Source: JAAEKA01 sp049299095
GTDB lineage: Bacteria; Chloroflexota; Anaerolineae; JAAEKA01
DNA length: 64,000 nt
Assembly: GCA_049299095.1 (NCBI GenBank)
Contig: JBAQWV010000041.1
Location: forward strand, 62,001-126,000
Reading direction: 5' to 3'
A program made the translations under genes and the position numbers. Below, one piece after another: positions 1 to 8,047 of the stretch. Numbering within the stretch: the stretch's first letter is position 1; each line of letters starts with the position of its first letter. Under the pieces are notes generated by a model. That model saw nothing but the letters and a program-made list of their open reading frames with translations. It made no database searches and was not told where the DNA came from.

Positions 1-1519
1 TGCCAAACGGCAGATCCACGGCTGGCAACTGCGCCGGCTGCGTGGCTTGCTCTGGCCGCAACACCTGCACCAGCGGGCCGGCGGCGCGGAGGCTGTATTG
101 CTGGGGCAGGCCAGGCAACTCGCGCGTCAGATACACCGTGCGTCCGGCAGCTAGTTGCGCGGCGACTGCGGCCAGCCGCGTGCTTTCCTCGTCAGCGTCA
201 AGCAGGTGCAGGTCAGGCTGAAGGCCGCGATCCATCTGCATGTAGCGCAGCAGCGTGGTTTCGCCCTGCAAGCCGATCACCGTGGCAGGGGAGGCCAGCG
301 GCTGCTCCAGCATGGCGCGGCCACAGTTGAGCGCGCTCCAGGTCGCGCGGCGCTGGGGCACCAGGCTGGCGGGCTGGCCGACCTGCAACACGTCAACACA
401 AGTTTGCGGCGGTGAGGTTATTTGCATGGCTTGCCAGGCGGTGCGCAGCGGTTGGGCGATGAAAAGACCTGCGAGGGCCGCGGGCAGGAGGACGCGACCG
501 GCCGTGGGCCATGTGCGCCAGCGCAGCAGCGTGGTGAAGCCTTGTGCAGCCACCACCAGCCAGATCAGCAGCGCGGGCAGGTAAAAGACTTCGACATCGG
601 CGGTCTTGTAATTGAGCGCAAAAAGGAAATTCGCTGCGAAGAGCAGGGCCAGCAGCACCCAGCGGCGCGGCTGTTTGAGCAGCGCCAGCCAGCCGAGTAG
701 ACCAAAAAGCAGCGCGGCCAGTCCGATCTGGCTGTGCAGCAGTTGTAGCGGGAAGATGGCGGGGCGTTCTACCGCCAGTGGATTGGCGCTGAAAAAAGTA
801 CCGTAATCGCTGGCGAGCACATGCCGCCAGAAAGCGTCCCAGGTGTTGACATGTGCACCGGCGAGCGAGGCAACTGTCTGGCCGCGCAGGGGCAGGTAGA
901 GGTAGAGCAGCAGCGGCGCGAGAAAGGCCAGCGCCAGCTTCAGCAGGGCGCGCGGGTGGCGCAGCAGGCCGGGATCGCTCCACAGCAGGTAGACGGCGAC
1001 GCCGGGGGCTAGCAGCAAGGTCATGCGGTGATGGGTCAGGGCCAGGCCACAGGTTAGCAGCAGTGCGCCGCGGTGTTGGTCGAGCGTTAGCAGCAGGATC
1101 AACGCGACGAAAAGGCCGTGCAGCGCGTAGACTTCGGCGACGGTGGCCTGCGACCACCAGACCGGGCCGACCGCGAAGACGCTGGCGGCTGCGGCTGCGG
1201 GGAGCCGGCCGCTGTCTAACCGCCGCGCGGCCAGGTAGAGCAGGCTGATGGTGAGTGCGGCTGCCAGCGCGGACAGTAAATTGACGCGGTGCGCCAGATC
1301 GCCCACGGGGAGCAGGTGGCTCCACAGCCAGCCGAGCAGGGTATAAAGCGGGTAGCCGGTGGGATGGGCAATGCCGAGGCTGGGCAAGACCACCTGGAAT
1401 TCGAGGCTGTCGTCGAAGACAGTGGCGACGGAAGGCGCGAGCGTTACGACGTACAGCGTCAGGGCGGCGAGGCCCAGCGCGGCGGCGAGGAGGTGGTCGG
1501 TGGTGAAGCGGCGGGACAT
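1..1519 (-). CDS. DUF2723 family polytopic membrane protein (3' end beyond window edge)
   Basis: The reverse strand is open from an ATG at 1519 to the first base of the window, about 506 codons, so the C-terminus is missing. The protein begins MSRRFTTDHLLAAALGLAAL, followed by a short loop with acidic residues (FDDSLEFQ) and the motif HPTGYPLYTLLGWLW, which is the signature of the DUF2723 family (relatives of eukaryotic TMEM260, an O-mannosyltransferase). Many hydrophobic segments follow up to about residue 365, then a soluble periplasmic-type tail. The fold family suggests a membrane glycosyltransferase of the GT-C type, but the substrate cannot be read from the sequence. A paralogue with the same HPTGYP motif lies at 48525-50012. 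No clear Shine-Dalgarno sequence is seen before the ATG. The open frames of other phases inside this gene are Arg/Pro/Ala-rich shadows. Confidence 0.85.
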   Translation of the reverse strand, partial: MSRRFTTDHLLAAALGLAALTLYVVTLAPSVATVFDDSLEFQVVLPSLGIAHPTGYPLYTLLGWLWSHLLPVGDLAHRVNLLSALAAALTISLLYLAARRLDSGRLPAAAAASVFAVGPVWWSQATVAEVYALHGLFVALILLLTLDQHRGALLLTCGLALTHHRMTLLLAPGVAVYLLWSDPGLLRHPRALLKLALAFLAPLLLYLYLPLRGQTVASLAGAHVNTWDAFWRHVLASDYGTFFSANPLAVERPAIFPLQLLHSQIGLAALLFGLLGWLALLKQPRRWVLLALLFAANFLFALNYKTADVEVFYLPALLIWLVVAAQGFTTLLRWRTWPTAGRVLLPAALAGLFIAQPLRTAWQAMQITSPPQTCVDVLQVGQPASLVPQRRATWSALNCGRAMLEQPLASPATVIGLQGETTLLRYMQMDRGLQPDLHLLDADEESTRLAAVAAQLAAGRTVYLTRELPGLPQQYSLRAAGPLVQVLRPEQATQPAQLPAVDLPFG

Positions 1520-1726
1520 GATGGGTTGTAACGCTCTTCAGAGATCAGTATTTCGTGCGATTATAACATGGCAGCGCGACGGACTGACAATCGTCTGTGC
1601 GTGGCGATTCTTGTTGGTTCAGAGCGGGTGAATTCGTGACGCGCTAAGCCGGTATGGTATGATAGCTGCCAGCGTCGGAAATACCGTTGGCGCTTATCCC
1701 TGTTACGAGTTATAAGGCTACCTACT

Positions 1727-2164
1727 ATGTCACAACCTATCGTGGTTTACGGCAATGAAACGTGTGGAATGGTGCCGCCGGTGCGCGATCTGCTGGACCG
1801 CGCGGGCGCGCCGTATGAATATATCAGTATTAGTCGCAACAGCGAGGCGCGCGCGCGTGTGCAGGCGATCAATAATGGCAACGCCAGCGTGCCGACGTTG
1901 GTGTTTGCCGATGGCAGCACCCTTACCGAACCCAAACTGGCTGAGTTGAGTAACAAGCTGCAAGGGCTGGGTTATACGATCAGCCCGGCGACGCTGCTGG
2001 ATCGGGTGGTGCTGGTGATGCAAGACCGCGTGATCAGCACACTGGGGGTGGTCTTTTTGGCGATTGGTTTATTCGCCAATCAGCCTTCGATGACCATTGC
2101 AGGCGGTATTCTGCTGGTGGTGGCGCTGCTCGGCTGGCTGATTAACCGCGTGCGGCGGGGCTAG
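1727..2164 (+). CDS. Glutaredoxin-like protein with C-terminal membrane anchor
   Basis: A 145-residue protein. Residues 1-85 have a glutaredoxin/thioredoxin fold: beta strand QPIVVYGNETCG, single catalytic-type cysteine at residue 13 (the second CXXC cysteine is replaced, giving CGMV), cis-proline in VPTLVF and a following GS loop. Residues 100-142 form two hydrophobic helices (roughly 104-120 and 123-140) ending in basic residues, so the redox domain should be tethered to the inner face of the membrane. A monothiol site points to a glutathione- or mycothiol-like or bacillithiol-like disulfide exchange or a structural role; the partner is unknown. The gene ends in a 4-base overlap with the convergent rarD-like gene. 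A similar redox domain and a separate two-helix membrane protein are encoded side by side at 22149-22637. Confidence 0.8.
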   Translation: MSQPIVVYGNETCGMVPPVRDLLDRAGAPYEYISISRNSEARARVQAINNGNASVPTLVFADGSTLTEPKLAELSNKLQGLGYTISPATLLDRVVLVMQDRVISTLGVVFLAIGLFANQPSMTIAGGILLVVALLGWLINRVRRG

Positions 2165-3042
2165 GCTGCGGCCAGGGTGGCGCGGCGATGCTGGTAGCCT
2201 TCGATCCAGTAGACGGCCAATGCCAGCCAGACAATGCTGAAGCCGATCAGGCGCACATGGTCGAATGGCTCGTGGTACAGGAAAACACCGATGCTGAACT
2301 GCAAGGTGGGAGCGATGTATTGCAACAGGCCAAGCGTGCTGAGGGGAACTTGGCGCGCGCCGGTGGCAAAGAGTAATAGGGGCACGGCGGTGACGACGCC
2401 GGAAAAGGCTAGTAGGAGGGTGGTTTGTGGCCCGGCGATGCCAAAAGCAACTTCACCGCGGCTGCCCAACCAGAGTAGCCCGGCCAGCGCGGGCAGGAAA
2501 AGGATGGACATTTCGACGGTCAGACCTTCCAGCGATCCTAAATGGGCGGTTTTGCGCAGCAAGCCGTAGAAACCAAAGCTGAGGGCCAGGGCAAAGGAGA
2601 TCCACAGCCAGCCGCCAGCGGCGACCATCAAAAAGAGGACGCCGGCCGCGGCGATGCCCACCGCCAGCCATTGCCCGCCGCGCAGGTGTTCATGCAAGAC
2701 CACCAACCCCAGCACCACATTCACCAGCGGGTTGATGAAGTAGCCGAGGCTGGCTTCCACGATGTGGCTGTTGTTGTTGGCCCAGATGTAAACCAGCCAG
2801 TTTATAGCCAGCAGCAATGCTGTGACGAAGAAAACACGCAAAATTGCTGGATGTTGGCGTGCTTCGTGGAGCCAGCGTCCGTTGCGGCGTACTGCCAGCA
2901 ACAGCAGGACGACCATCAGTGACCAGACGATGCGGTGCAGCAAGATTTCCGTGGCGGAAACAGCGTGCAGACTATGCCAATAGATGGGCAGGATGCCCCA
3001 GAAGAAGTAAGCGACAGCCGCGGTAAGTAGACCTTTTTTCAT
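2161..3042 (-). CDS. rarD: RarD family EamA transporter
   Basis: A 293-residue integral membrane protein with about ten hydrophobic segments arranged as two EamA halves. The N-terminus has the RarD signature: FFWGILPIYW, then EILLHRIVWSL. RarD was named from chloramphenicol sensitivity in E. coli; the family belongs to the drug/metabolite transporter superfamily and the natural substrate is not settled. The length matches the family (about 290-300). Start ATG at 3042 is the first codon of the conserved region. It stands alone, convergent with the glutaredoxin gene and divergent from the small gene at 3189. Confidence 0.88.
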   Translation of the reverse strand: MKKGLLTAAVAYFFWGILPIYWHSLHAVSATEILLHRIVWSLMVVLLLLAVRRNGRWLHEARQHPAILRVFFVTALLLAINWLVYIWANNNSHIVEASLGYFINPLVNVVLGLVVLHEHLRGGQWLAVGIAAAGVLFLMVAAGGWLWISFALALSFGFYGLLRKTAHLGSLEGLTVEMSILFLPALAGLLWLGSRGEVAFGIAGPQTTLLLAFSGVVTAVPLLLFATGARQVPLSTLGLLQYIAPTLQFSIGVFLYHEPFDHVRLIGFSIVWLALAVYWIEGYQHRRATLAAA

Positions 3043-3188
3043 GCGGCTATTGTAGCGCGCTGACTAGTGCGCTGCAAATACTTGTCTTGTTCTCTGCTTG
3101 ACTTTTCGCGCCAATGGGGGTAAGAAGGTGATGGAAGGCTTTTTTGTACCTTGACGACGATAACTGCGTTTGGAAAAGGAGGTTCCTT

Positions 3189-3425
3189 GTGATTCGACTC
3201 TACAATGATGCAACCAATGCCCTGATCGGTGAGATTAGCGAAGCAGATTTCGCTTTGTTGCAGGGTGATCTGGAAGAAGAATCGTCTACCGACAATAATT
3301 ACTACATCAATCAGGCAACCGTGGATATGTTCGAGGAACAAAAGGCTAGTCCGGCGCTGGTAAGTCTGCTGCGTAAGGCGCTGGGCGGCAACGAGGATAT
3401 AGATATTCGCTGGGATTATGCTTGA
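3189..3425 (+). CDS. Small conserved acidic protein of unknown function
   Basis: A 78-residue protein starting at GTG 3189, chosen because AAGGAGG lies 6-7 bases upstream; a longer in-frame reading from 3144 has no such site. The sequence is rich in Asp and Glu (runs such as LEEESSTDNNYYIN) and ends in an aromatic tail IDIRWDYA. It has no membrane segment, cysteine or signal peptide. I recall similar short proteins in deep-branching bacteria that are sometimes annotated as galactosyldiacylglycerol synthase, but an 80-residue protein cannot be that enzyme, so I give no function. It is followed at once by a strong hairpin terminator. Confidence 0.75.
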   Translation: MIRLYNDATNALIGEISEADFALLQGDLEEESSTDNNYYINQATVDMFEEQKASPALVSLLRKALGGNEDIDIRWDYA

Positions 3426-3440
3426 GTCATCTGCGAGTCA

Positions 3441-3472
3441 AAAAAGGCCTGTCCACACGGACAGGCCTTTTT
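3441..3472. terminator. Bidirectional rho-independent terminator
   Basis: A perfect 14-bp inverted repeat, arms 3441-3454 and 3459-3472, with a 4-base loop. The arms begin with A-runs and end with T-runs, so the hairpin can terminate both the small plus-strand gene ending at 3425 and the minus-strand trkA-like gene ending at 3475. Confidence 0.92.
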
Positions 3473-3474
3473 GT

Positions 3475-4140
3475 TTACATCGGTTCGAATAGCTTGGCAA
3501 GCTGGGCAGCGCCGGGGCTGTCGGTGACAGCTAGGACCTCGTCGCCTGCTTCAAAGGTTGTGGAGCCGCGCGGCACAACGATTTCGCCGTCGCGAATTAT
3601 GGCAGCGATAACGCACTGATCGGGGAATTGAATATCCTTGAGCGCCTTGCCGATCACCTTGGCATCGGCGTCTATTTTTTCTTCCACGAGCGCGTAGCGG
3701 CCGCGGCGCAGCTTGAGCAGGGTCATCATGTCGCCCATGGACATTTCTTCCATGATCAGGCTGGCCATGACCTCGGCGTTGTTGAAGGCAACGTCTACGT
3801 GGAATTTTTTATCGAATAGCCAGGCTGCGCGCGGGTTGTTGATGCGGGCGATGGTGCGACCGATGTTGTAACGCTGGCGCGCTATAAAGCAGATAGCCAG
3901 ATTGTCCGCGTCGTTGTCTGTGGTGGCCGCGACAACGTCCGCTTCGCGGATGCCCGCCTGTTCCAGGACGTTAGGATCAGTCGGGCTACCCTCGAAGATC
4001 GCTTCGGTGGGCAATTCGTAGTGAATACGTGCCAGGATGTCGGGACGGTTGTCCACTAGATGAACCCGGTGATCTTGCGCCATCAGCAAGTTGGCAAGCT
4101 GAGTGCCGGTACGTCCGCCGCCAGCAACGATAACAAACAT
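3475..4140 (-). CDS. trkA: TrkA/RCK potassium-channel regulatory subunit (second copy in operon)
   Basis: A 221-residue cytoplasmic protein. N-terminal Rossmann RCK_N domain (1-125) with glycine motif VAGGGRTGTQ and an acidic residue after the second strand (HLVDN), typical for NAD(H) binding. C-terminal RCK_C/TrkA_C domain (about 140-221) around VIGKALKDIQFP and EAGDEVLAV. RCK proteins form octameric rings that gate potassium channels or transporters in response to nucleotides such as ATP/ADP, NADH or c-di-AMP. It is the last gene of a run with another TrkA-like gene and a KimA-like permease. No TrkH/KtrB membrane subunit is in the window, so the partner may be encoded elsewhere or may be the neighbouring permease. 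Confidence 0.9.
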   Translation of the reverse strand: MFVIVAGGGRTGTQLANLLMAQDHRVHLVDNRPDILARIHYELPTEAIFEGSPTDPNVLEQAGIREADVVAATTDNDADNLAICFIARQRYNIGRTIARINNPRAAWLFDKKFHVDVAFNNAEVMASLIMEEMSMGDMMTLLKLRRGRYALVEEKIDADAKVIGKALKDIQFPDQCVIAAIIRDGEIVVPRGSTTFEAGDEVLAVTDSPGAAQLAKLFEPM

Positions 4141-4210
4141 AGTAAAAACCTCATTTAGGCCGAGTTAACAAGTATACAAGTAAGTATACAGGTAGGCAGG
4201 TAGCGATGGA

Positions 4211-4855
4211 TCAGACGATCTTTTCGCGCAGGGGTGTCATACCCGCGGTGCTGGTGCTGACATGAACGACATCACCGGTTTGCAGCACAGTGTCTGGTGT
4301 GGGCAAGAAGCCGCGTCCGGCGCGCGTGACGGCAGCGACGATGCACGGCCCGACAGTTGCTAACTCTTGCACGGTCTTGCCATTCCATGACGTGGGAATC
4401 ATCAGATCGCAGATCTCGACTTCGCCATTGCCTGCCGATACCAACGGATGAACCGTGCCACCTTCCAGCAATTCTTCCATGCGTTGTGCGCCCCAACTGC
4501 TGGAACCGACCACCTGCAAGCCAAAGGTCTCCAGCAAGCCGCGCCAACGCGGGTTGTAGTTACGCACAGCCACGCGGTGGATGTTGTAAACTTCGGCGGC
4601 CGTGCGTCCCACGACACCGTTTAGTGAATCGGAGCTGGTGACAGCGGCTAAGGCGTGCGCATCTGCAATGCCGGCGCGATGCAACACGGCTTCTGACAGC
4701 ACGTCGCCTTCCAGTGTGCGCCCGCGAAAATCGGGCGGCAGGTTCTTGAAAGCTTCTTGCGAACGGTCAATGACGCAAACGCGATGACCGTTGAGGAAAA
4801 GCCGGTGGGCCAGTTCAGACCCGACACGGCCACAACCGACAACGATGACGTTCAT
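4211..4855 (-). CDS. trkA: TrkA/RCK potassium-transport regulatory subunit (first copy)
   Basis: A 214-residue protein with RCK_N domain (NAD motif VVGCGRVGSELAHRL, acidic switch in VCVIDRS) and RCK_C domain near the end (GDVVHVST). It resembles its downstream neighbour but is clearly diverged. The ATG at 4855 lies 2 bases after the stop codon of the KimA-like gene, so the two are very probably cotranslated. A 70-base gap with short AGTATAC-type repeats separates it from the second trkA-like gene. The pair of RCK proteins suggests a heteromeric ring. Confidence 0.9.
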   Translation of the reverse strand: MNVIVVGCGRVGSELAHRLFLNGHRVCVIDRSQEAFKNLPPDFRGRTLEGDVLSEAVLHRAGIADAHALAAVTSSDSLNGVVGRTAAEVYNIHRVAVRNYNPRWRGLLETFGLQVVGSSSWGAQRMEELLEGGTVHPLVSAGNGEVEICDLMIPTSWNGKTVQELATVGPCIVAAVTRAGRGFLPTPDTVLQTGDVVHVSTSTAGMTPLREKIV

Positions 4856-4857
4856 AA

Positions 4858-6861
4858 TTAGTTTGTAGCCTCCTTGGGAGGAAGTGAGTTCTCTTGTTGA
4901 AGCTGATCAGTGTTGATTTGGTAAGGGACATCCATGATGACCACGCCAGGCATGGAGCGGAAGGCGAAGCGCAGGGTCAGGGCTGCCTGTGTGTGTAACA
5001 AGTTTTGCCACCAGTGTTGCGGCACAAATTCAGGCACAGCGACAACGATCAGTTCATTGGGCTGGCGGTGCTCGGCAACGCTGGCGATATAATCCATCAA
5101 GGGTTCGTGGAGCAGGCGGTAGGGCGATTCGAGAATGACCAAGCGAACGCCTTCACCCCAGACATCCCATTTTTGCTTGATGCGCTCCATTTGTTCGGGG
5201 TCTACCGATACGTGGACTGCGGTCACGTCATTCGAGAGCGACCGCGCAAAGCGCAATGCCTGCAAAGTGCCCTGGTGTACGCCGCTGACTGGTAAGATGA
5301 CGCGCTTGCGCATAATACCGGGCGGAGCTGCATAGGAATTGAGTGACAGGCTGCTGGCAATCGTGCGATAGTGCTTGTTGATGATGCGGAAGACGAAAAC
5401 AATCGCTGGGATCAAAATCAGCACCACCCAGGCGCCATCGCTGAATTTGGTGACCGCAAAAATGACGGCGATGATAGCCGTTAGAACGGCACCGAAGGTA
5501 TTGATTGCCATCTTGATCTGCCAGCTTGGATCGGGGTGCAGGGGTGTGGCATGGGCATGCACCTCCTCTACCGGCTCTCCGCGTGTGAGCTTGCCCGTTT
5601 TCCACCAGCGACGGGCCATGCCCGCCTGAGAAAGGGTAAACGACAGGAAGACGCCGATGGCATACAGGGGGATTAAGGATGTGACACTGGCACGGAAGAT
5701 GATAATCAGGATCGCGGCAACGAAAGCCAGGAACAAGATACCGCGCGAGAAAACCAGCCGACTGCCACGGAATGCCAGATAGCGCGGCAGGAAGCCGTCA
5801 CCGGCGAGCAACGCGCTCAAACGAGGAAAGTCCGCGAATGAGGTGTTGGTCGCCATGATCAAAATCACGGTGGTAGCGGCTATCATCAAGAAATACAACA
5901 GGCCGGAGCCGTCATACACGGTTCGCGCCAACTGTGAGATGACAGTTTCGACTGCGGAGGGTACAGCGCCAATCTTGTAACTCAAAAAGGTAATGGCAAG
6001 CAGCAGTATCCCCAAAATCGTTGACATCCAGATCAGGGTGATACCGGCGTTGCGGCTTTTTGGCTCAGAGAAGGCTGGAATACCGTTGGAAATCGCTTCA
6101 ACACCTGTGAGCGCGCTGGTGCCACTGGAGAATGCTTTTAAGAGCAAGAAGAAGGTAAGCGCCTGTGCGCCGTGAATAACCTCCATCTCAGGCGGGTTCA
6201 CCACCTGGCCCAGCGTGCCGGTGAAGTAGCGAAAAAGCCCGATGCCGACAGTGGCAAACATCATCACCACAAAGAAATAGGTGGGAATTGCAAAAAGAGT
6301 ACCTGATTCCTTGACACCGCGTAGATTGACGAGCATTACAAAGAAGACTAGCACCAGAGCGATGACGACACGCCACGGGAATAAATCGGGAAACGCGGAC
6401 GTAATCTGGGCCACACCGGATGACACCGACACGGCAACCGTGAGGATGTAATCTGTCAATAATGCGGCGCCGGCTACCATCGCCGGCCACTCTCCCAGAT
6501 TGTCAAAAGAGACAATGTAGGAACCGCCGCCGTTGGGATAGGCGTGAATGGTTTGTTCGTAGGATATGGTTACGATCGCGAGCAAGGCCACGATGGCGAT
6601 CGAGATAGGAAACGCAAAGCTAAAGGCGGCGACTCCCGCACTGGCGAGCATCACCATCATTTCCTGAGTAGCATAAGCCGTTGATGACAAGGCATCGCTG
6701 GCAAAGACAGCCAAACCAACCTTTTTGCTGATGGTTTGATGGGGCGCATCAGCAGTGGGAAGTGGCCTTCCCAGCAACCAGGTGCTTAAAGAGCGCGGCG
6801 GTTTGTAGTTGGTTGGACGCACCAAAACCGTCGTGCGGCTTTCTTCATCTATTATTGTCAC
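4858..6861 (-). CDS. KimA-like APC superfamily potassium importer
   Basis: A 667-residue membrane protein. Residues 35-470 hold about twelve transmembrane helices; FASDALSSTAYATQE, YEQTIHAYPNGGGSYIVS and DYILTVAVSVSSGVAQITSA closely match the diagnostic segments of Bacillus subtilis KimA (YdaO), a high-affinity K+/H+ importer with an amino-acid-permease fold. Residues 505-667 form a soluble tail with an alpha/beta start (KRVILPVSGVHQG) like a universal stress domain; in KimA this tail binds inhibitory c-di-AMP. The start is GTG at 6861 with GAGGAAGAAG upstream. It is followed within 2 bases by a TrkA-like gene and preceded by corA. General annotation would read APC amino acid permease; the KimA match and RCK neighbours favour potassium. 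Confidence in K+ specificity is moderate. Confidence 0.8.
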   Translation of the reverse strand: MTIIDEESRTTVLVRPTNYKPPRSLSTWLLGRPLPTADAPHQTISKKVGLAVFASDALSSTAYATQEMMVMLASAGVAAFSFAFPISIAIVALLAIVTISYEQTIHAYPNGGGSYIVSFDNLGEWPAMVAGAALLTDYILTVAVSVSSGVAQITSAFPDLFPWRVVIALVLVFFVMLVNLRGVKESGTLFAIPTYFFVVMMFATVGIGLFRYFTGTLGQVVNPPEMEVIHGAQALTFFLLLKAFSSGTSALTGVEAISNGIPAFSEPKSRNAGITLIWMSTILGILLLAITFLSYKIGAVPSAVETVISQLARTVYDGSGLLYFLMIAATTVILIMATNTSFADFPRLSALLAGDGFLPRYLAFRGSRLVFSRGILFLAFVAAILIIIFRASVTSLIPLYAIGVFLSFTLSQAGMARRWWKTGKLTRGEPVEEVHAHATPLHPDPSWQIKMAINTFGAVLTAIIAVIFAVTKFSDGAWVVLILIPAIVFVFRIINKHYRTIASSLSLNSYAAPPGIMRKRVILPVSGVHQGTLQALRFARSLSNDVTAVHVSVDPEQMERIKQKWDVWGEGVRLVILESPYRLLHEPLMDYIASVAEHRQPNELIVVAVPEFVPQHWWQNLLHTQAALTLRFAFRSMPGVVIMDVPYQINTDQLQQENSLPPKEATN

Positions 6862-6906
6862 GTCTTCTTCCTCAACTTACGGGTATTGTGATAAAGAGTA
6901 AGTTTT

Positions 6907-6930
6907 GCCTGTTTATACCCTTAAACAGGC
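6907..6930. other. Inverted repeat between corA and the kimA-like gene
   Basis: Nine-base arms 6907-6915 and 6922-6930 with a 6-base loop lie in the 109-base gap. Read on the minus strand the hairpin is followed by AAAACTTAC, not a T-run, so it is either a weak terminator or processing site after corA or a regulatory element in the leader of the permease gene. Confidence 0.5.
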
Positions 6931-6970
6931 CCAAATGCAAGTCTTAAACGTTTTCTTTCGTCCGTTGCTG

Positions 6971-8047
6971 TTACAGCCAGTGTTTGCGGCGGAAATAAGC
7001 GAGCATCAAGGCGGCAATTACAGCGCAGATCAGCCAGAAAAACAAATAGCCATAGCGCCAGGTGATTTCGGGGAAATAATGAAAATTCATGCCGTATACG
7101 CCGGCCAGGAAGGTTAATGGAATAAAAATCGTCGAGAAGATCGTCAAAACTTTGATGATCTCATTCATCCGGTTACTCAGCACCGACAAATGGACATCCA
7201 ACAGACCTGACAAGATATCACGCATCCCCTCGATGGTATCCATGATCTGGATCGTATGATCGTACACGTCGCGCAGGTAAATGACCGTGCCCGGTTGGAT
7301 CAGCGACGAGTCACTGTGTTGCAAGGCGGCGATCACTTCGCGCAAGGGCCACACCGCACGGCGCAGCGCGATCACCTCGCGGCGCAGGCGATAAACCTCT
7401 TGCAAAGGGTGTGCACGTTTTTGCCCGGTCACTTGCTCTTCCACATCCTCGACTTCATCACCGATGCGTTCGAGAATGACGAAATAGTGGTCTACAATTG
7501 CATCAAGTAGCACATAATTCAAGCCGTCCGAGCCAAGCTTGCGCAGGCGCGCGGCCGCACTACGCAGACGCACGCGCACAGGATTGAACACGTCGTCGTT
7601 GTCTTCTTGAAACGATACCAGATAATTTTGCCCTAATATCAAGCTAACCTGCTCAACACCGACTGACCGATCTTCCTCCAGATATTCGAGCATCTTGACG
7701 ACGATATAGAAGTAATCGTCATAGCTCTCCACCTTGGGGCGTTGGTTGGTGTTGGCAATATCTTCCAGCACCAGCGGATGCAAGCCCAGCGCGTGGCCGA
7801 GGCTTTCGATGCGTTCAGTGTCATGCACACCGGCAAAGTTGATCCAGGTAACGCCGGGTTGCGCGAGATAAGATAGCGCCTCCTCAACGCTTTCAACCAC
7901 CTTTTCAACGTAGGTGATTTCGTCGAAATGGATCACTGATAAGACAGCCGGGCCGCTTGCCTGGTCGCCGATATGTACCACAGTGCCGGGGGGCAAGCCC
8001 GATTTGTGAGAACGACGCAACGGCGAGTTTGTCATAGTCAACCTCAA
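6971..8047 (-). CDS. corA: CorA magnesium/cobalt transporter
   Basis: A 358-residue protein of normal CorA length. A long acidic and helical cytoplasmic funnel (1-295) is followed by two transmembrane helices; the pore signature YGMNF sits at about residue 319 after the first helix (FIPLTFLAGV), and the short C-terminus is basic (FRRKHWL). Homopentamers import Mg2+ and some Co2+ or Ni2+ down the electrochemical gradient. Its ATG overlaps the end of the DHH phosphoesterase gene by 4 bases, indicating translational coupling. Confidence 0.93.
   Translation of the reverse strand: MRLTMTNSPLRRSHKSGLPPGTVVHIGDQASGPAVLSVIHFDEITYVEKVVESVEEALSYLAQPGVTWINFAGVHDTERIESLGHALGLHPLVLEDIANTNQRPKVESYDDYFYIVVKMLEYLEEDRSVGVEQVSLILGQNYLVSFQEDNDDVFNPVRVRLRSAAARLRKLGSDGLNYVLLDAIVDHYFVILERIGDEVEDVEEQVTGQKRAHPLQEVYRLRREVIALRRAVWPLREVIAALQHSDSSLIQPGTVIYLRDVYDHTIQIMDTIEGMRDILSGLLDVHLSVLSNRMNEIIKVLTIFSTIFIPLTFLAGVYGMNFHYFPEITWRYGYLFFWLICAVIAALMLAYFRRKHWL

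Noticed and set aside
393..1325. A 310-codon minus-strand frame inside the first gene
   Set aside because: Pro/Arg/Ala-rich shadow; another frame of the same strand gives the DUF2723 protein with HPTGYP motif.
6862..6970. A c-di-AMP (ydaO-type) riboswitch before the KimA-like gene
   Set aside because: The 109-base gap is short and lacks the conserved ydaO core; only a simple 9-bp hairpin is seen.
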